From NCBI GenBank assembly GCA_022575985.1, contig JAKSXM010000228.1:992001-1056000 (forward strand): DNA of 64,000 nt, written 5' to 3'. A program made the position numbers and the translations under genes. The stretch comes from Anagrus nilaparvatae (lineage: Eukaryota; Arthropoda; Insecta; Hymenoptera; Mymaridae). Below the pieces are notes generated by a model. The model was not told the DNA's origin and searched no databases. It was given only the letters and a program-made list of their open reading frames with translations. Shown here one piece after another: positions 35,250-48,070 of the stretch. Position 1 is the stretch's first letter. Every line of letters starts with the position of its first letter.

Positions 35250-37955
35250 GATCTTCATAAAGATCTACCAGCCAAGACTCAAGTTTTCTCTACAGATATG
35301 TATACCTGGAATCAAAGACTCGGACATCTCAACTATAACTCCTTGAATCAACTTCAAAAAGTGGGAGATAGAATCTCTTTTCGAGTCGAAGCACAACCTT
35401 ATTGTGAGCCCTGCATACTTGGTAAGACCGAGGTAAGACCGTTAAAATTTCTTACAAACTTTCCTCGAGTAGAGCAAATGATATTTTAGATCTGATACAC
35501 TCAGATCTATGTCGGGCTGATGGAACATCTATCGATGGCTTTAAATATTTTTTAACTTATAAAGATGACCATTCTCGTATGCTCTTTGTTTATTTATTAA
35601 AAAGAAAAAATGAAACACCAATTGTTTCTCAACATTTTATTAGTTTTGTTGAAAAACAAACTAATAAAAAAATAAAATGGTTTATAACTGATAATGGTAC
35701 AGGTGAATTTAAAAATACCACTTTTAAAAATATTATAGATGAGCAAGGCATAATTTATCAACCACAGTTCCTGGAATTCCTCAATCAAATGGCAGAGCTG
35801 AGCGGGAAAATAGATCTATACTTCAAAAAGCAAGATCTATGTTATCAGATGCCAATCTCAATAAAAATTTTTGATCAAAGGTCATTTTATTAGTCGGCTA
35901 CTTACTAAATAGATCACCAAAAGCATTGGTGAAAAAACTGTGAAAAAACTCCTTATGAAATCTGGAACAACAAAAAATCAAATCTATCTAATCTTGTAGT
36001 CTTTGGCAGTAAAGGACAAGCCATAGACCCCTCATTCAACATTGGTAAATTTGAAAACAGATTAGTTGAGTGTTTAATGATGGGATAAATCATGATCCTG
36101 ACGTTTATAATTTATGGCATATAAAGAAGAATAAATTTTTCTTAAGTCGAAATGTAAAATTCAGATAAATAAAAGAACCAAATAAGAATACTTTAAACAC
36201 AATTACTAATATAGAATCTGGAGATCAATCTTTTTTTTGATGCAAAAAATAACTCTCATGATACTTTATCTACTGAAACACCATCAACTATACCTCAACA
36301 ACAAGATATAACTCATAAAACTACATCACCAAATAAAAAACCTGCAATTCCTTTACTTGAAGGTACGTCTAAAAATGATAATAATGAAGATATTAATCAG
36401 TCATTAACTCAAGTCAAAAACATGTATAAATTCAGATTAACACCATCAAATCTTCTTTATAATTTATATAAAATTTACAAACTCACTAAACTTATAAACA
36501 GCAGTTCTTTAAATCTTGCAAATAATAAACTAAAACGATTACAAAAAATGCCAAAAAAATTTAACAATTTTTTGATAACAGCAACTACTTCTCCAAATTC
36601 ATCAAATAATAAAATTCAATCTAACTCACAATCTCTAACTCTTATTTCTTTTCAATAAAAAAATACGTCTATATTAACTTCAGACCCAAAAACCTACGAA
36701 CAAACACTTAATAGTCCTGATTTTGCTCAATGGACACATAGAAAGTGAAATTTTATCCATTCTTGCCAATAACACCTGGTAAATAGTTGATTTACCTGTA
36801 GGAAAAAATTTTGTAGCTACCAAATGGGTTTTAAAAAAAAAAAGTTAGATGCACAAAATAATATTATTGACAACGGTACCAAAAATTAAAATCTTTTCTT
36901 CTTAAAATTAACTTAACAAAATCTATAAATGACTCAACTCTTGTATTTATTATAGTATCAAATCTGAAAAAAAATCTCTTTTTATAGTTTGTCTTTTTGT
37001 AGATGAAATTTTGATTTTTTACAACAAACCAGAACATTTAGATTTTGTCTTAAATCAAATGACTGAATCTTTCAAAATAAAAATCTTAAGTCAAGTCAAA
37101 AAATTTTTAGGCATTAATGTTAACATTGATAAATTTAAAAATACCATACAGTTTTTTAAGTATCTTATATAAGTGAAATGATTAAAAAATATAATCTAAA
37201 TGATCAATATCCAGTCTAGTATCCTATAGAATTAGGCACAAAACTTCTTCCTGATTTTAATGATAAAACATCAGATGAACTCACTCAATTAAGTGAAATT
37301 CCTTATCAAAATGCCATTGGATCTCTAATTAATCTACTTCAAATAACAAGATTTGATATTGTCTATGCTGTTAGTTATTTAAGTAAGTTTAACACATGTT
37401 ATAATCAAGCACATTGGGATTGTGTTAAAAAATTAATTAGATATTTAAAAGGTAACAGCAACATAGCTCTAACTTTATCAAAAAACAATAATATACAAAC
37501 CATTAACTATTGGGATGAAAGTTATGCACCTGACGGAGAAGACAAGACCTCAATTACTGCATATATTTTTATTTTAAAAAAATGTGCAATTTCCCGGTGT
37601 TCTAAAAAACAAATAGTAGTCGCACAATCACCAACTGAAGCTGAATTACAATCTTTAAGTGATGCTGTAAATGAGGCCTTATATTTAAGGAAGCTTGAGA
37701 TCGAACTAAATTTATACAACTTATCATCAACTGTAATCTTCTGTACCAATGATTTGTCAAAAAATTTAAAATTTAGTCATGCACTTAAACATGTTAATGT
37801 AAAATATCATTCCATCAAAAAATACATGGATTTCAAGATGGTAAAAATTGAATTTTTCAATCATTCTAGCTGATATTTTAAAAAAAGGTGTTAATAAGAT
37901 CAAACTATCTGAATTTTTATCAAAAATGGGTTTAAGAGGATTAAAACTATAAAAG
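35250..37955 (+). mobile_element. decayed Copia-type LTR retrotransposon, 5' truncated
   Basis: The order of remnants is typical of a Copia polyprotein. A GAG-pre-integrase segment comes first (WNQRLGHLN, with PYCEPCILGK). Integrase core pieces follow (HSDLCRADG around 35500 and TDNGTGEF around 35690, carrying two of the acidic residues). Reverse transcriptase pieces are next (LFVDEILIF around 37000, where the usual Asp-Asp is Asp-Glu). RNase H pieces come last (AQSPTEAELQSLSDAVNEALYLR around 37625, and a HVNVKYH segment). Several frameshifts and stops break it, and no gag or 5' LTR was recognised. It lies between two nearly identical transporter copies and opposes them in direction. Confidence 0.85.
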
Positions 37956-38163
37956 ACTGTTATATAATAATTTGTACATATTTTTACATAATATATTATT
38001 ACATTTATTATTAAAACATAAAATTATCTTAAATTATACTTATAAAAGAATTTATTAAAATGAATTTTTGTTTATATTTTTTAAAATATATATTTATATA
38101 AATTTAAAAAATAAAACTCCTTTTTTTATACATCAATATTATTATTATCTCAATTAAGGAAGT

Positions 38164-38377
38164 GTGATGTTAATGTAATTGAGATATATATATGTGTGTA
38201 TGTGTGAGGAGTGCACAATGTAGTCCTTTTACTATATAAAAGTCAGTGCAGTAACGTCATCCAGTGTGTACACAATTATAAATATATATGAGATTATAAC
38301 CTATAAATATTATTTAGTTAATTCATCTATATAATACATCTATTAGTATATTTAATCCTATTACTCTTTAATTAAAC
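38164..38377 (+). repeat. probable 3' LTR of the Copia element
   Basis: After a purine-rich AATTAAGGAAG stretch the sequence begins TGTGATGTTAATG and ends TTTAATTAAACA, giving TG...CA ends over about 214 bases. A TATATAAAAG motif near 38232 suits an LTR promoter. No second LTR copy was found, so the borders are inferred. Confidence 0.5.
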
Positions 38378-38388
38378 ATTCATCAGAA

Positions 38389-39857
38389 TTAATTAAGCAT
38401 TTTTTCTTGTTCTTCGATCACGTTGATATTTTTTATTTCTGGGTGTTTAGAGCATCCTAATTCTTCTTGTATTTGATGCAATGATTTACCCTTTGTTTCA
38501 GGAATGAACATAATAATAAATGGAAATGCCATTATTACAAGAAATCCTAACAAAATAAATGCATAAAATTCACCAAATAAATTTACTATTGGTTGATAAA
38601 TTTTAACTGTAACAGAACTTGTGACACCCATTGAAAAATTAGCAAAAAGTGATGCGATTCCTTTAACATTTGATGGAAATATTTCTCCTAAAATTATAAA
38701 AGGAATTGTCGATATTCCTAATGTGAGGCCAATGAAATATAACGTTAACGAAATCAATGGTATTATTTGAAAGTTTGTTGTGCATATTTCATTATTAATC
38801 ATATAAAAATGAATAACTAAGCCCATCATGCATAAAAGAACAACAATATTTGAAACTATCAACAAAGTTTTTCGTTTAAAACGGTCATAAAAAATATTGC
38901 AGAAATTGAAGAGACAACACTAATACCTCGAATCCACATTACAGCAACTGATGGATTTATTAGATCAAATCTAGCTTTTTTCAAAATAATTTCTGAATAT
39001 GAAGAAAAGATACTTAAACCACTAATTGGCATGTACATGAATAAAATGATAATAATAATTAAATTTTTTTTCACTGGAGGCTTTTTAAAATGCTTTATGT
39101 TTTGTAAAAATGTGTTATTTCTTGATGAACTAATGTATTTTTCGATGCCGTTTAATTCTTCATCGACATCTTGCTCCCCTCGGTACTTCTGTAGAGAGTT
39201 TTTAGCTCCAGAAAAATCATTTTTCTTGACCAAGTTATAAGGTGTATCGGGCAAGTATAAAAATATTATGGTCCCTATTAAACAAGTTGTTAAATAAATG
39301 GTACTAAAGATTGCAAGTGAAAGATAGCTCCCAAAAATACTGGCTAATAAAGTAGATATTGGAAAACCAATCGACACAATGGTATGGAATGTTCCTCTAT
39401 ATTTTGCTCTTGATATTTCTGAATTATAAAAAGGATAACAAGTGAATGCCATACCAGTTCCCAAACCAGCAATAAATCGAGAAATATTCAATAGCCAAAG
39501 TGAATTCGTTAATATCATTGAAATCCAACTTAACAGCATTAGAATAAAACACGAAAAGTTTGATTTTTTACTTCCAAATAATTGTAAAATAAATGCTCCA
39601 ATAAATGTTCCTAAAAATCTCCCAGTAAAATATAATGATGCTACCCAAGAAGCTTGATCCAAATTGATTGTCAATTCAAAATCTGATGAGGTTAATCTTG
39701 CTAAATATGGAGATTGCCATCCAAAATGTGCACCTATTTGTATTTGTAGGATAATCACTAAAATTTTAAAATTCATTTGTAATTGTGATAAAAATTTTAT
39801 ACATTAATAAAATTTACCTGCGATACCCGCTATCCATAATGAGCACGAGAGCCCCAT
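38389..39857 (-). pseudogene. Tret1-like transporter, frameshifted copy of gene 3
   Basis: Exon 1 is 39818-39857 (MGLSCSLWIAGIA) and exon 2 is 38389-39757, with a 60-base intron as in gene 3. Relative to gene 3, one A is missing near 38887. This shifts the frame just after AIFF in the loop 8-9 region and stops a few codons later. The downstream frame (LIVSNIVVLL onward) is otherwise intact to a complete tail ending EEQEKMLN, including PETKGKSLHQIQEE. This copy keeps the C-terminal tail that gene 3 lost to a stop. With a single lesion and near identity elsewhere, it is either a very young pseudogene or a sequencing/assembly error in an A run. Helix 7 has the same altered PISGLS motif. Confidence 0.8.
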
Positions 39858-41522
39858 TTTTTGTGTTTTAATAGAATCTAATGAATTAACTAGTCAATTA
39901 TCAGTATTATTTTTTCACTACTTAAAAACTAAATATTTTTATTAAGAATAAGTACAACTAGTCACATTCTAACAAATGAAGTTACTAACGTTGAAAAATT
40001 AATTGATTATATTTTACACGTAATATATATTAACATTGATAAAGTAAAGCAAACCTTGAATATTATATTTTATGTATAAAAATGCATTATCAGATTAATA
40101 ATTAGAAAAAATTTTAGTAGGAAACAAGGAAAAATATATTTTAAACTGATTATTGTTTAAAATATTAACGTACTATTTCTGAATTCACTATAGTATTGTA
40201 CTTGATATGTAACCTATAATTAAAATTTTATTAATGATTCGTAATGTTTACATTAATCTCTTTCTTTTAATTGACATTATTTGCGAATCTTACTATTTTA
40301 GATAGACACAGATAAATGCTAAGCATCACGTAAAGGCTCCTTATTGCTTTTGTTTTGTTCGCAAGGAGGTGGAGAAAGATGTTACCAGGAGGAAACTTGA
40401 GTATAAGCTTCAATTTCGTAAGCACATTATTGCTTGAAAATGTAAAGGAGATTTTTCAGCCATTTAAGTATTAAATTACAGAAAAATCAAAGGAATTATT
40501 CAAAAGTATATCAGTTTGAAGCAATGTAGATATGATTGAAATATCAGATCATCAAGAATCTAATAAAGCAAAAGAGTAAAAATAAAATTAGAAACGCCAA
40601 GTTTCATTTAGTTCCACATGGCAAGAAAGTCTCTAAATGAGGTTAATAATTGCTTTTAATAAATGCTCAGTTATAAAGATTATAAATATTTCTATCAAAC
40701 AGCAAGTATGATAGAAATGAGAAATTAAATGTTCCGAAAGACTTTTTTGACATTTTAAAGGAAGATACGAACTTGAGCCCTAGGTTAATTTAGAACCTAA
40801 ATTAGCTATATTAGCGAATTAGATAGTTTTATGAAAATGTACAAATAGCACCGAAAATGAGGATGCAAATAAGTTATGAGTATAAGAAGTGCCTCGAGAA
40901 GTGCTTAAAAATAGTAATGTGACAAAAAAAACTTATTTTATTTATTGCAATTTTGTATTAAAAAGATTAGGCTGCAGTGATTAAAAAATATTATTAACGC
41001 TGATAACTTAAGTATAAATAAATTTATTATGAATGTATATTTCTATATCATCAAGGAATAACATAAATAAGAGACAAGTAAATTTTGAGCTATTTACTTA
41101 TTTATTTTTTTTAATTGACACTGAATTTAATTGCAAAGTGGTTGAAATAAAAGTTAACAATAAAGTTAATTAATTTAATTTATACGGGAATAAATAAGTA
41201 CAGAATAGAATAGTATGCCTCGTATTGCTTGAATATTTATGAAAAAATGGCATATTTTTTGTTTATTTTAATTAACTTTTGGACACATAACAACTAGGTG
41301 AAGTTTTGAATAGCTGCTTAAAAACCTGCTTAAAAATTCGAGCAAAATATATTTGCAGTTTATAATTTATTAAGTAACAAAATTTTTTCCAAATTGCTAA
41401 TTACAATTTTTGCACAGTTGTGAACTGAGAAAAATTCCGGTTGTCGCTACCGTAAAGAAAAATTTAAAAAAATTAGTTTTACTCATTTAAATTGCTACCA
41501 CAACGGCATGCTAGGACTTTGC
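39858..41522. other. spacer between the broken copy and gene 4
   Basis: No gene. 39858-40150 is the duplicated upstream region shared with gene 3. 40700-40850 matches 45180-45325 (a GAGAAATTAAATG-TCCGAAAGACTTTT phrase). 40920-41240 matches both the 3' flank of gene 5 (46510-46625 and about 47640-47710) and 50925-51060. These matches are the traces of segmental duplication. The stretch 40321-40470 is GC-richer and looks slightly coding-like, but I could not assign it. Confidence 0.55.
40000..40090 (-). promoter_or_regulatory. conserved upstream block, copy 2
   Basis: The same GATAA, TTTTTATAC and AAGGTTTGCTTTACTTTAT order as at 34960 and 52735, here upstream of the frameshifted copy. If functional it would still drive transcription of the pseudogene. 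Confidence 0.3.
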
Positions 41523-44455
41523 TTAGTTTTTAAAATCTTCTTGTATTTTTTGCAATGTTTTCCCTCTATTATCGGGAATAAAAAATATAAGAAAAGGCAT
41601 TGACAATAAAGATATTAATGACAACAAGCAAAACAAATAAAATTCTCCAAAAAAATTAATAAATGGTTGATATGATTTAATTGATAAAAAACGTGCAAAT
41701 GTAGAGACTAAAAAAGCAAGCATTGAGCCAAAGCTTTTAAAATTTGCTGGAAATATTTCTCCTAAAATAATATAAGGAATTGATGAAATTCCAAATGGCG
41801 TTAAAACAGAAAATATCAATAAAGATAAAAATAACAGAATTTGAGTATCATTTGAATTAATTTGGTGGTCAATAAAATAAAAATGAATGGCTAATCCTAT
41901 GATGCCCACAGAATTACCTACATTTGAAAGTATCAGCCAAAATTTTCTTTTGAATTTATCAATACAAAATATTTGTAAAATTGAACAAACAAAATCGATA
42001 CTTCTAACCCCTATTACAGCCAATGAAGGTTTTATCAAATCAAATTTCGCTGATTTTAAAATTAACTCTAAATATGTAGAAACTATTTTTTCACCATTAA
42101 TTTCAATGTAAGTGAACAACAGTAAGAGAATCAGTAAATTCTTTTTTAAGTGTGGAGTCTTAATTTCTTTGATCACATCAAAGTAGGAACCCTTTTTGGA
42201 CTCTTCAACGTACTTTTTAATATCAGCTAATTCTTCTTCTACGTTTTTGTTATTCCTGTACCATCCTAATGCTTCGCTAGCTTTTTTAAAATGGTTATTT
42301 TTATGCAAATTGTATGGTGAATCTGGTATTAAAAATAAAATTAAAGCACCAATCAAACTTACGAATATAAATATCATACTATAAAATGACAATGATAGAA
42401 AACTTCCTAAAATAGTGGTTGTCAAGTCACCAATAGAATAACCAACAAAGACTGTTTCAAAAAAAGCTCCCCTAGTTTTTGAGTTTGCAATTTCTGCACA
42501 AAATAAAGAGCAGGCAACAGTTGAAATTCCAACACCTACTCCAGATACAAAACGTGAAATATAAAGCATGACTACCGATTTTGCAATACACATAAAAATC
42601 CAACCTAACAATAATGGAAAGAAACTGATAAAAGACGAGGTTTTGCTACCTAAAAATATAATAAAAGTTGTTCCAATAAATACGCCTAAAAGTTTTCCGA
42701 TTAGAAATATCGATGCCACCCAAGAAGCTTGATCCAAACTAATTTTTATTTCTGAATCTGAAGTTGTTAATCTAGCTAAGTAAGGTGACGTCCATCCTGA
42801 ATGAGCTCCTACTTGTATTTTTAGGATCATCGCTAAAATAAAAAAAGTTTGAAAAAATATGTATTGTATTAATAAAGTCTATTATTTTATAGATGCACGT
42901 GCAAAAGATTTCTAAAAGGAATATATTTACCAAATTTGAGACTTTTATTACAAAAATTATAACAAATATTAAGGTTTTGTTAATTAGTGATCCACGCCTT
43001 AGAAAAATTGTATTAAAATATGCGTGAAAACTGTATAAAGTACTCGAAAGTAGTTGAATCCTTAACGTTTTTTGTTGCGACCGTTTACTTACTTATAAAT
43101 TTTATATAATTTTCATTTTTAATTTATCACTATTTCATCCGGCTCGAAGGACCATGAATTATTAAAATAAAACTCCAGTAAAATATGATAGGAAGCGCTG
43201 TTTAGAGGAAAAACGTTTGAAAATATTGATTTGAAATAAATTTAGAAACTTATTAGGTTCACGTTAAAAAATACTTATATAATATAAATTTAGTCACTTT
43301 AGTTTATTTACACTTTAATTAATGTTTTGTTGAACTTGTTATTTTTGAGTAATTTAAAAGAGCGTGGACTGTAATTTGATTTAAAAATATATTCAATTTA
43401 TTTATCTGGGCAGCATATGTATGCTTAAATATAACTAACGACGAATGACCAAAGAATGAGAGCGAGCTGAGTGCAGGAAACAGTTTTATCGAAGTTTTAT
43501 AAAAACTCGTAAAACTTTAGAGAAATACGGACCGTACTCAACAGATAAAGAGTATAAATGATAAAATAATATTATTACGCGCGATAAATTCAAAATGAAA
43601 ATTATTTAAAATTTCTAATTAAGTAACTGGCCGGAACACTTTTCATTCAAAAAATATTCTATAAATTTCTATTCATTCAGTAAAGTATAATTTTTAATGT
43701 ATTTTAAACTTATTTATACTGGTTTTTAATTATCCAGGAAAATTTACCGTCAACAATTAAAGTTTTTTAATAATTATTTCTTATAAAAAATTACTTTAAA
43801 AAATATCTGATGTAATAGCTAGCTGTATCATGAAAAATTCAAACTCTGTAGGTCAGAAAAAACCTAAGTTTTAACTCTTTGGACTCTTTTGGTAAACAAA
43901 AGAATTTATAATAGCTACTTAATTATAAAGTTTTAATAATTGAAACTATATTTAAAAAAAATTTGTTTTCATTTATCAGTACACAAGGAAAACATGAGTT
44001 TGGTTTACTATCAGTATTAGATAAGAAAAAAAGAAATGAATTTTATACGCGAAGTAAGGTCACTTGAATTTTTCTTTGAATTATAAAAATGCTTCTGTAA
44101 TTTAATTCTTTAATGTAAAAAACATTCAAGCATTCATCAATTAAGTGTGCTTAGATTTTCATTAATTATAATGTGGCTAAAATTTTTGATCCACATGGTG
44201 CGATTCAGATGGTATAAAAATATTTACTGAGCAAATGCCACTAGATTTATTCCAGTTGCACAAATGTATAATTTTTTACCATTTGAACTGTTCTTTTTTT
44301 AGTGTAGGTAATTTTATTCACATTGTATTAAGAGTCTAAAAAATCAATAAACTAAAATTTAATTAAGCAAAAATTAATTTATAATTACCTCCAATACCAG
44401 CTATCCATAATTTATTAAAACAGCAAATACTGCTTAGAAAAGAACTTTTATACAT
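41523..44455 (-). CDS. Tret1-like: Tret1-like MFS transporter, gene 4 (2 exons, divergent motifs)
   Basis: Exon 1 is 44389-44455 (67 bases; starts MYKSSFLSS, ends KLWIAGIG at GGAG/GTAATT). Exon 2 is 41523-42832, after a TTTTAG acceptor. The phase-1 intron is 1556 bases and the spliced protein has 458 residues. The protein has 12 predicted helices. Visible features are GWTSPYLARL in helix 1, LGSKTS in loop 2-3 (83-88), a Glu136-to-Arg143 loop 4-5 motif, PDSPYNL (192-198) and a C-terminal PDNRGKTLQKIQEDF in place of the usual PETKGK. Helix 7 reads EINGEKIVSTYLE (266-278): the Gly stays but the Gln and Asn of the sugar-site motif are gone. Loop 8-9 reads DKFKRK. It is a close duplicate of gene 5 at 48071, including its flanks. 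Transport activity and substrate are unknown. Confidence 0.85.
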
Positions 44456-44739
44456 ATTTAATTTTAGTGTTGCGGTAAAAATTTTAGTTATTAAATAAAA
44501 AAAAGTAACGTGTAATATGATGTGCTTTAGATATTTTTACTGCATTTATAACAATTTATTGGCATTTAATTTATTATTGCATAATTAATTTTATTGAAGT
44601 TAATTTCACATATATATTTTCTATACCCGCGTCGAATAGTTAAACCTTAGGTTGAAATAAAACACAATTTAAAAAAATATATATTAAACAATTTTTATTA
44701 TAAATTATTTATTTAAAAAATTATTATTATAATTATTTT

Positions 44740-44880
44740 TTATCATCGCTAGTAGTCGAGTGGTTAGCGCTTCCGCTATCGAATATTTATATATTTAAAT
44801 GCGAGGAACAATGATGCAGAATAGAAAAAGAGGAAAAAAATAATATTTGATCGAGGCTACGACCAACTTTAATGGGTTAA
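44740..44880 (+). mobile_element. tRNA-like SINE remnant, copy 1
   Basis: TAGTCGAGTGGTTAGCGC matches the A-box end of a tRNA-Ser/Leu-type gene. It is followed by an A/T-rich body and a GATCGAGG-TACGACC segment, with no intact B box or cloverleaf. The same sequence recurs at 50596-50730 in the duplicated block, so it predates the duplication. Confidence 0.45.
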
Positions 44881-45334
44881 TAAAAACTATCATTAGTTAA
44901 CAACCCTTAAAACCACCCTTATAGCCTAAAATTCGAATTTGTTCTATATTTTTTCGAAAATGTATGAAAATAATTTTTTATTTTCAATTTTTTCCCCAAA
45001 ACTTAATACTTTCAATTTTTAGTTATTTATTTCAACTCTTTTATTAAAAAAAAATCCCACCTGAAAAAACATAGATTTTCATAGTCTTCCTCCCTTAAAA
45101 GAAATTTTAAATATTATAAAGAAAAATTGAAGAGTCCCGATACTCTACATAGATTTCTCCAACAGTTTTCCTATATTAATGAGATATATAATAGATATGA
45201 GAAATTAAATGCTCCGAAAGACTTTTATGTCATTTCAAAGAACGATACGAACTTCAGTTCTAGATTGATTTAGTACCTAAATTAACTATCTTATCAAATT
45301 AGATAGTTTTATAAAAATTCACGTGCTTAACAGC

Positions 45335-45645
45335 AAGTGAAAGATAGCTCCCAAAAAAATAGGTAATAAAGTAGATATTGGAAAACCAATCAACAGAATG
45401 GTATGCAATAATCCGCTATATTTTGCCCTTGATATTTCTGAATTATAAAAAGGATAGCAAACAAAGGCATTGTAAAATAAAAGATCCAATGAATGTCCCT
45501 TAAAATTTTCCAGTAAAATATAATGATGACAACCAAGAAGCTTGATCCAAATTGATTGTCGTTTCAAAATCTAATGAGGTTAATCTAGCTAAATGTGGAG
45601 ATTACCATTCAAAATTTGCTCCAATTTATATTTGAAAAATCACCG
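45335..45645 (-). pseudogene. truncated Tret1-like relic (gene 3 subgroup)
   Basis: Two blocks of the gene 3/gene 6 type are joined by a deletion. 45470-45645 covers the exon 2 start through helix 2, and 45335-45465 covers the helix 4 to 5 region (CYPFYNSEISRAKY is readable). The splice acceptor has changed from TTTTAG/TG to AACGG/TG, several codons are altered, and the rest of the protein is missing. It lies upstream of gene 4, as the intact gene 6 lies upstream of gene 5. It is therefore the decayed partner in the duplicated block. Confidence 0.8.
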
Positions 45646-45779
45646 TTAAAAACTTAAAATTTATATCTAAGTGCATGCAAAAGAAGTTCCAAATAAATAG
45701 GTTTAAATATAGGTAAATTAAAAAAAAATAAATAAAATATAATTCAAGTTAAAGTAGTATTTAATAAATAATATACCAT

Positions 45780-46320
45780 AATTCCCAAAAATAGTAAAAA
45801 TTCAATATCTCCAAAAGTACGATAGCTGAGTCTCAAAACTATGACCTATGTCACCCGCAGACTTTTTTTCTTTATTCTGACACCAGTTTTTTGTAATTTC
45901 GTTTATTGTTTGGACCCTGATGATAAAACACACACATACACAGCCACACAAATAATTTATTAAAAATACTATATAAAAAATAACAAAATGAAAAAAATTT
46001 TTTTTAACCATCTTCAAAAATATCCTTTTTGAATAAATATTTAAGAGAATACGTAAGAATTTGTGCAAAATCAAATACCACAAAGTGTGACTGTAAAGAT
46101 TTTCAATTGTCTTGAGATGTTTCAATTTTTGTTAAAAATTTCAAAAAGTTTTATTAAGTTCAAATACAATAAAAATTAAATATCTGAAAAACTACGATAG
46201 CTGTGGAAAAATCTATAGCCTATGTCACCCGCATGCTTTTTTTCTTCATTTTGACCTCGGTTTTATATAAATTTGTTCGGCAGATCTTTAGTTATAAAAG
46301 CCCAAAATTTGTACTCATAG
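45780..46320. repeat. direct repeat pair, about 380 bases apart
   Basis: A roughly 150-base unit occurs near 45785-45950 and again near 46145-46320. Common phrases are ACGATAGCTG, CCTATGTCACCCGCA and a following TTTTTTTCTT-ATT-TGAC run. Each copy is preceded by AATATCT-AAAA. It probably represents two copies of the 3' end of a dispersed retroelement. No coding part was seen. Confidence 0.5.
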
Positions 46321-46629
46321 ACACACAAATAAATTTTTAAATATATAGAGTAGTAAGATGTTTTTTATGCAAATATAAAGTATGAGTGTGCTAAACTGAA
46401 ACTAAAACTTGAATATTACAAAAAAAATTGTTTTGAAATTATTAATTTTATTCAAAATATAAACATTTGAATTTTATTTTATCCGCTCCGTAAATAAATT
46501 CTGCGTCGATTAAAAAAGAGACTAGTAAATTTTGAGCTATTTACTTATTTTTATTTTTTTAATTGACACTAAATTTAATTGCGAAGTGGTTGAAATAAAA
46601 GTTAACAATAAAGTTAATTATTTTATTCT

Positions 46630-47640
46630 TGTTTTATCTTTTTTAATGACCAGAACTGGGCTATATGAAAAGAAACTTTAGAAGGTTCTTTTTATTTTTT
46701 CATAGATTTTTTTTATTTTTGTTAGACGTTTCGCCTATTTTATTATAGGCCTTTTCAATAACTATAACATATAATTATAAAATTGATATAAAGTAATTAT
46801 AATTTAAATAAACTGATAAAAAAATTTACCTATGAATAACTGTACATAAAAAATATATAAAATTATTCGTATTGAAATGTTTTTGTACATAACTATTACA
46901 AAATATATTTAAATTTAAATTGATTGCTCTTTAAAAAATAACTATTAAATATTATTTTTATAAAAAGTATACATAAATTTTAAAAAAATACATGACTACG
47001 TATATCGCATGCTTTATGAGCAGACGACATGTAAATAATCATACGTTGTGTATTGCTATCGCCTCTTCAGTTTGTTGATGGTGTGTATGTACGACACATT
47101 CACATTAGTATCTTCTTTTATATTTATTGTTGGTGCATGTAGATGTATGTTTAAGCTTTCAGATACTTTTCTTTTTACCCACTTGCTTTCTTGATCAACT
47201 ATGTATACATTATTGAAATCAAATTCATGATGTTCTGTATTTTGATGTTGTGTTATATCTGGAGTTTTGTTTTTTTGATGTTCATTTATCCTCATGTAAA
47301 AAGAACGTTTAGTTTCACCAATATACATTTGTGGGCAATCCTTGCATTTGATTTTATAAACAATTCCAGTTTTGTTGTGCTTGAAATCAATTTTTCCCTT
47401 TCTGATAAATTTGCTGAGGTTCTTATTAATGTTAGGGATTACCTGATATTTATTTTTGTAAAGTCCATATTTATATGGGTTTTTTATGAAGATTTTATTT
47501 TGTGGACATTCAGTTTGGCATTTTGTATGTTTTGTCTGTTGAAATCACAATTTATTAATAGATTTTTTCTTTTGTTGATATAATTCAAGATAAAATACAT
47601 TGGATATTTATTAGCACAAAGGATCAAATTATTTTAAGAA
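46630..47640 (-). mobile_element. Penelope-like retroelement fragment
   Basis: The block interrupts sequence that is continuous in the related flank of gene 4 (compare 41100-41240 with 46510-46625 followed by about 47640). It contains the GIY-YIG-type endonuclease remnant at 47056-47544. Near 46720-46760 it has GACGTTTCGCCTATTTTATT followed by AGGCCTTTTCAATAAC, a phrase of the kind found at the ends of Penelope-like elements. The reverse transcriptase part is absent, so the copy is 5' truncated. Confidence 0.65.
47056..47544 (-). pseudogene. GIY-YIG endonuclease domain of a Penelope-like element
   Basis: The frame is open from 47544 down to the stop at 47056. It reads through GIVYKIKCKDCPQMYIGETK followed by RSFYMRINEHQ. 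The Cys-x-x-Cys before Tyr-Ile-Gly, then Thr-x-Arg and Arg-x-x-x-His, is the arrangement of the C-terminal endonuclease of Penelope-like elements. It continues with a short basic tail ending KLKRR. Upstream of 47544 the frame is closed by TGA and no reverse transcriptase remains, so this is a fragment. The ATG at 47328 is internal to the domain and not a true start. Confidence 0.7.
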
Positions 47641-48070
47641 TTTAATTATTTTAGTTTACACAGAAATAAATAAATACAGAATAGAGAAGTACGCCTCATA
47701 TTGCTTGAATGTTCATGAAATTTTAAAATAATTTGGGTTTTTTAATCTTTAATTTAACGATTACTATTCGATTACTTTATTCATTCTTTAATCACAGTGT
47801 ATTTTTTGTTTATTTTAATTAACTTTTGGACACATAACAACTAGGCGAATTTTTGAATAGCTGCTTGAAAACCTACTTCAAAATTCGAGCAATATATATT
47901 TGCAGTTTATAATTTATTAAGTAACAAAATTTTTTCCAAATTGCTAATTACAATTTTGGCACAGTTTTGCATTGAAAAAATTTTCCAGTTGCTGTTACCA
48001 TAAAGAAAATTAAAAAAAAAAGGATTTTACTCATTTAAAATACGAGCACCGTGGCATGGTGGGACTTTGC
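47641..48070. other. 3' flank of gene 5, duplicated from the gene 4 flank
   Basis: Matches 41195-41522 closely, for example TTAACTTTTGGACACATAACAACTAGG-GAA and the stretch ending just below the stop codon. It contains no gene. Confidence 0.65.

Noticed and set aside
40321..40650. Possible diverged exon or gene fragment
   Set aside because: Composition is slightly coding-like, but frames are short, with stops, and no family could be recognised.
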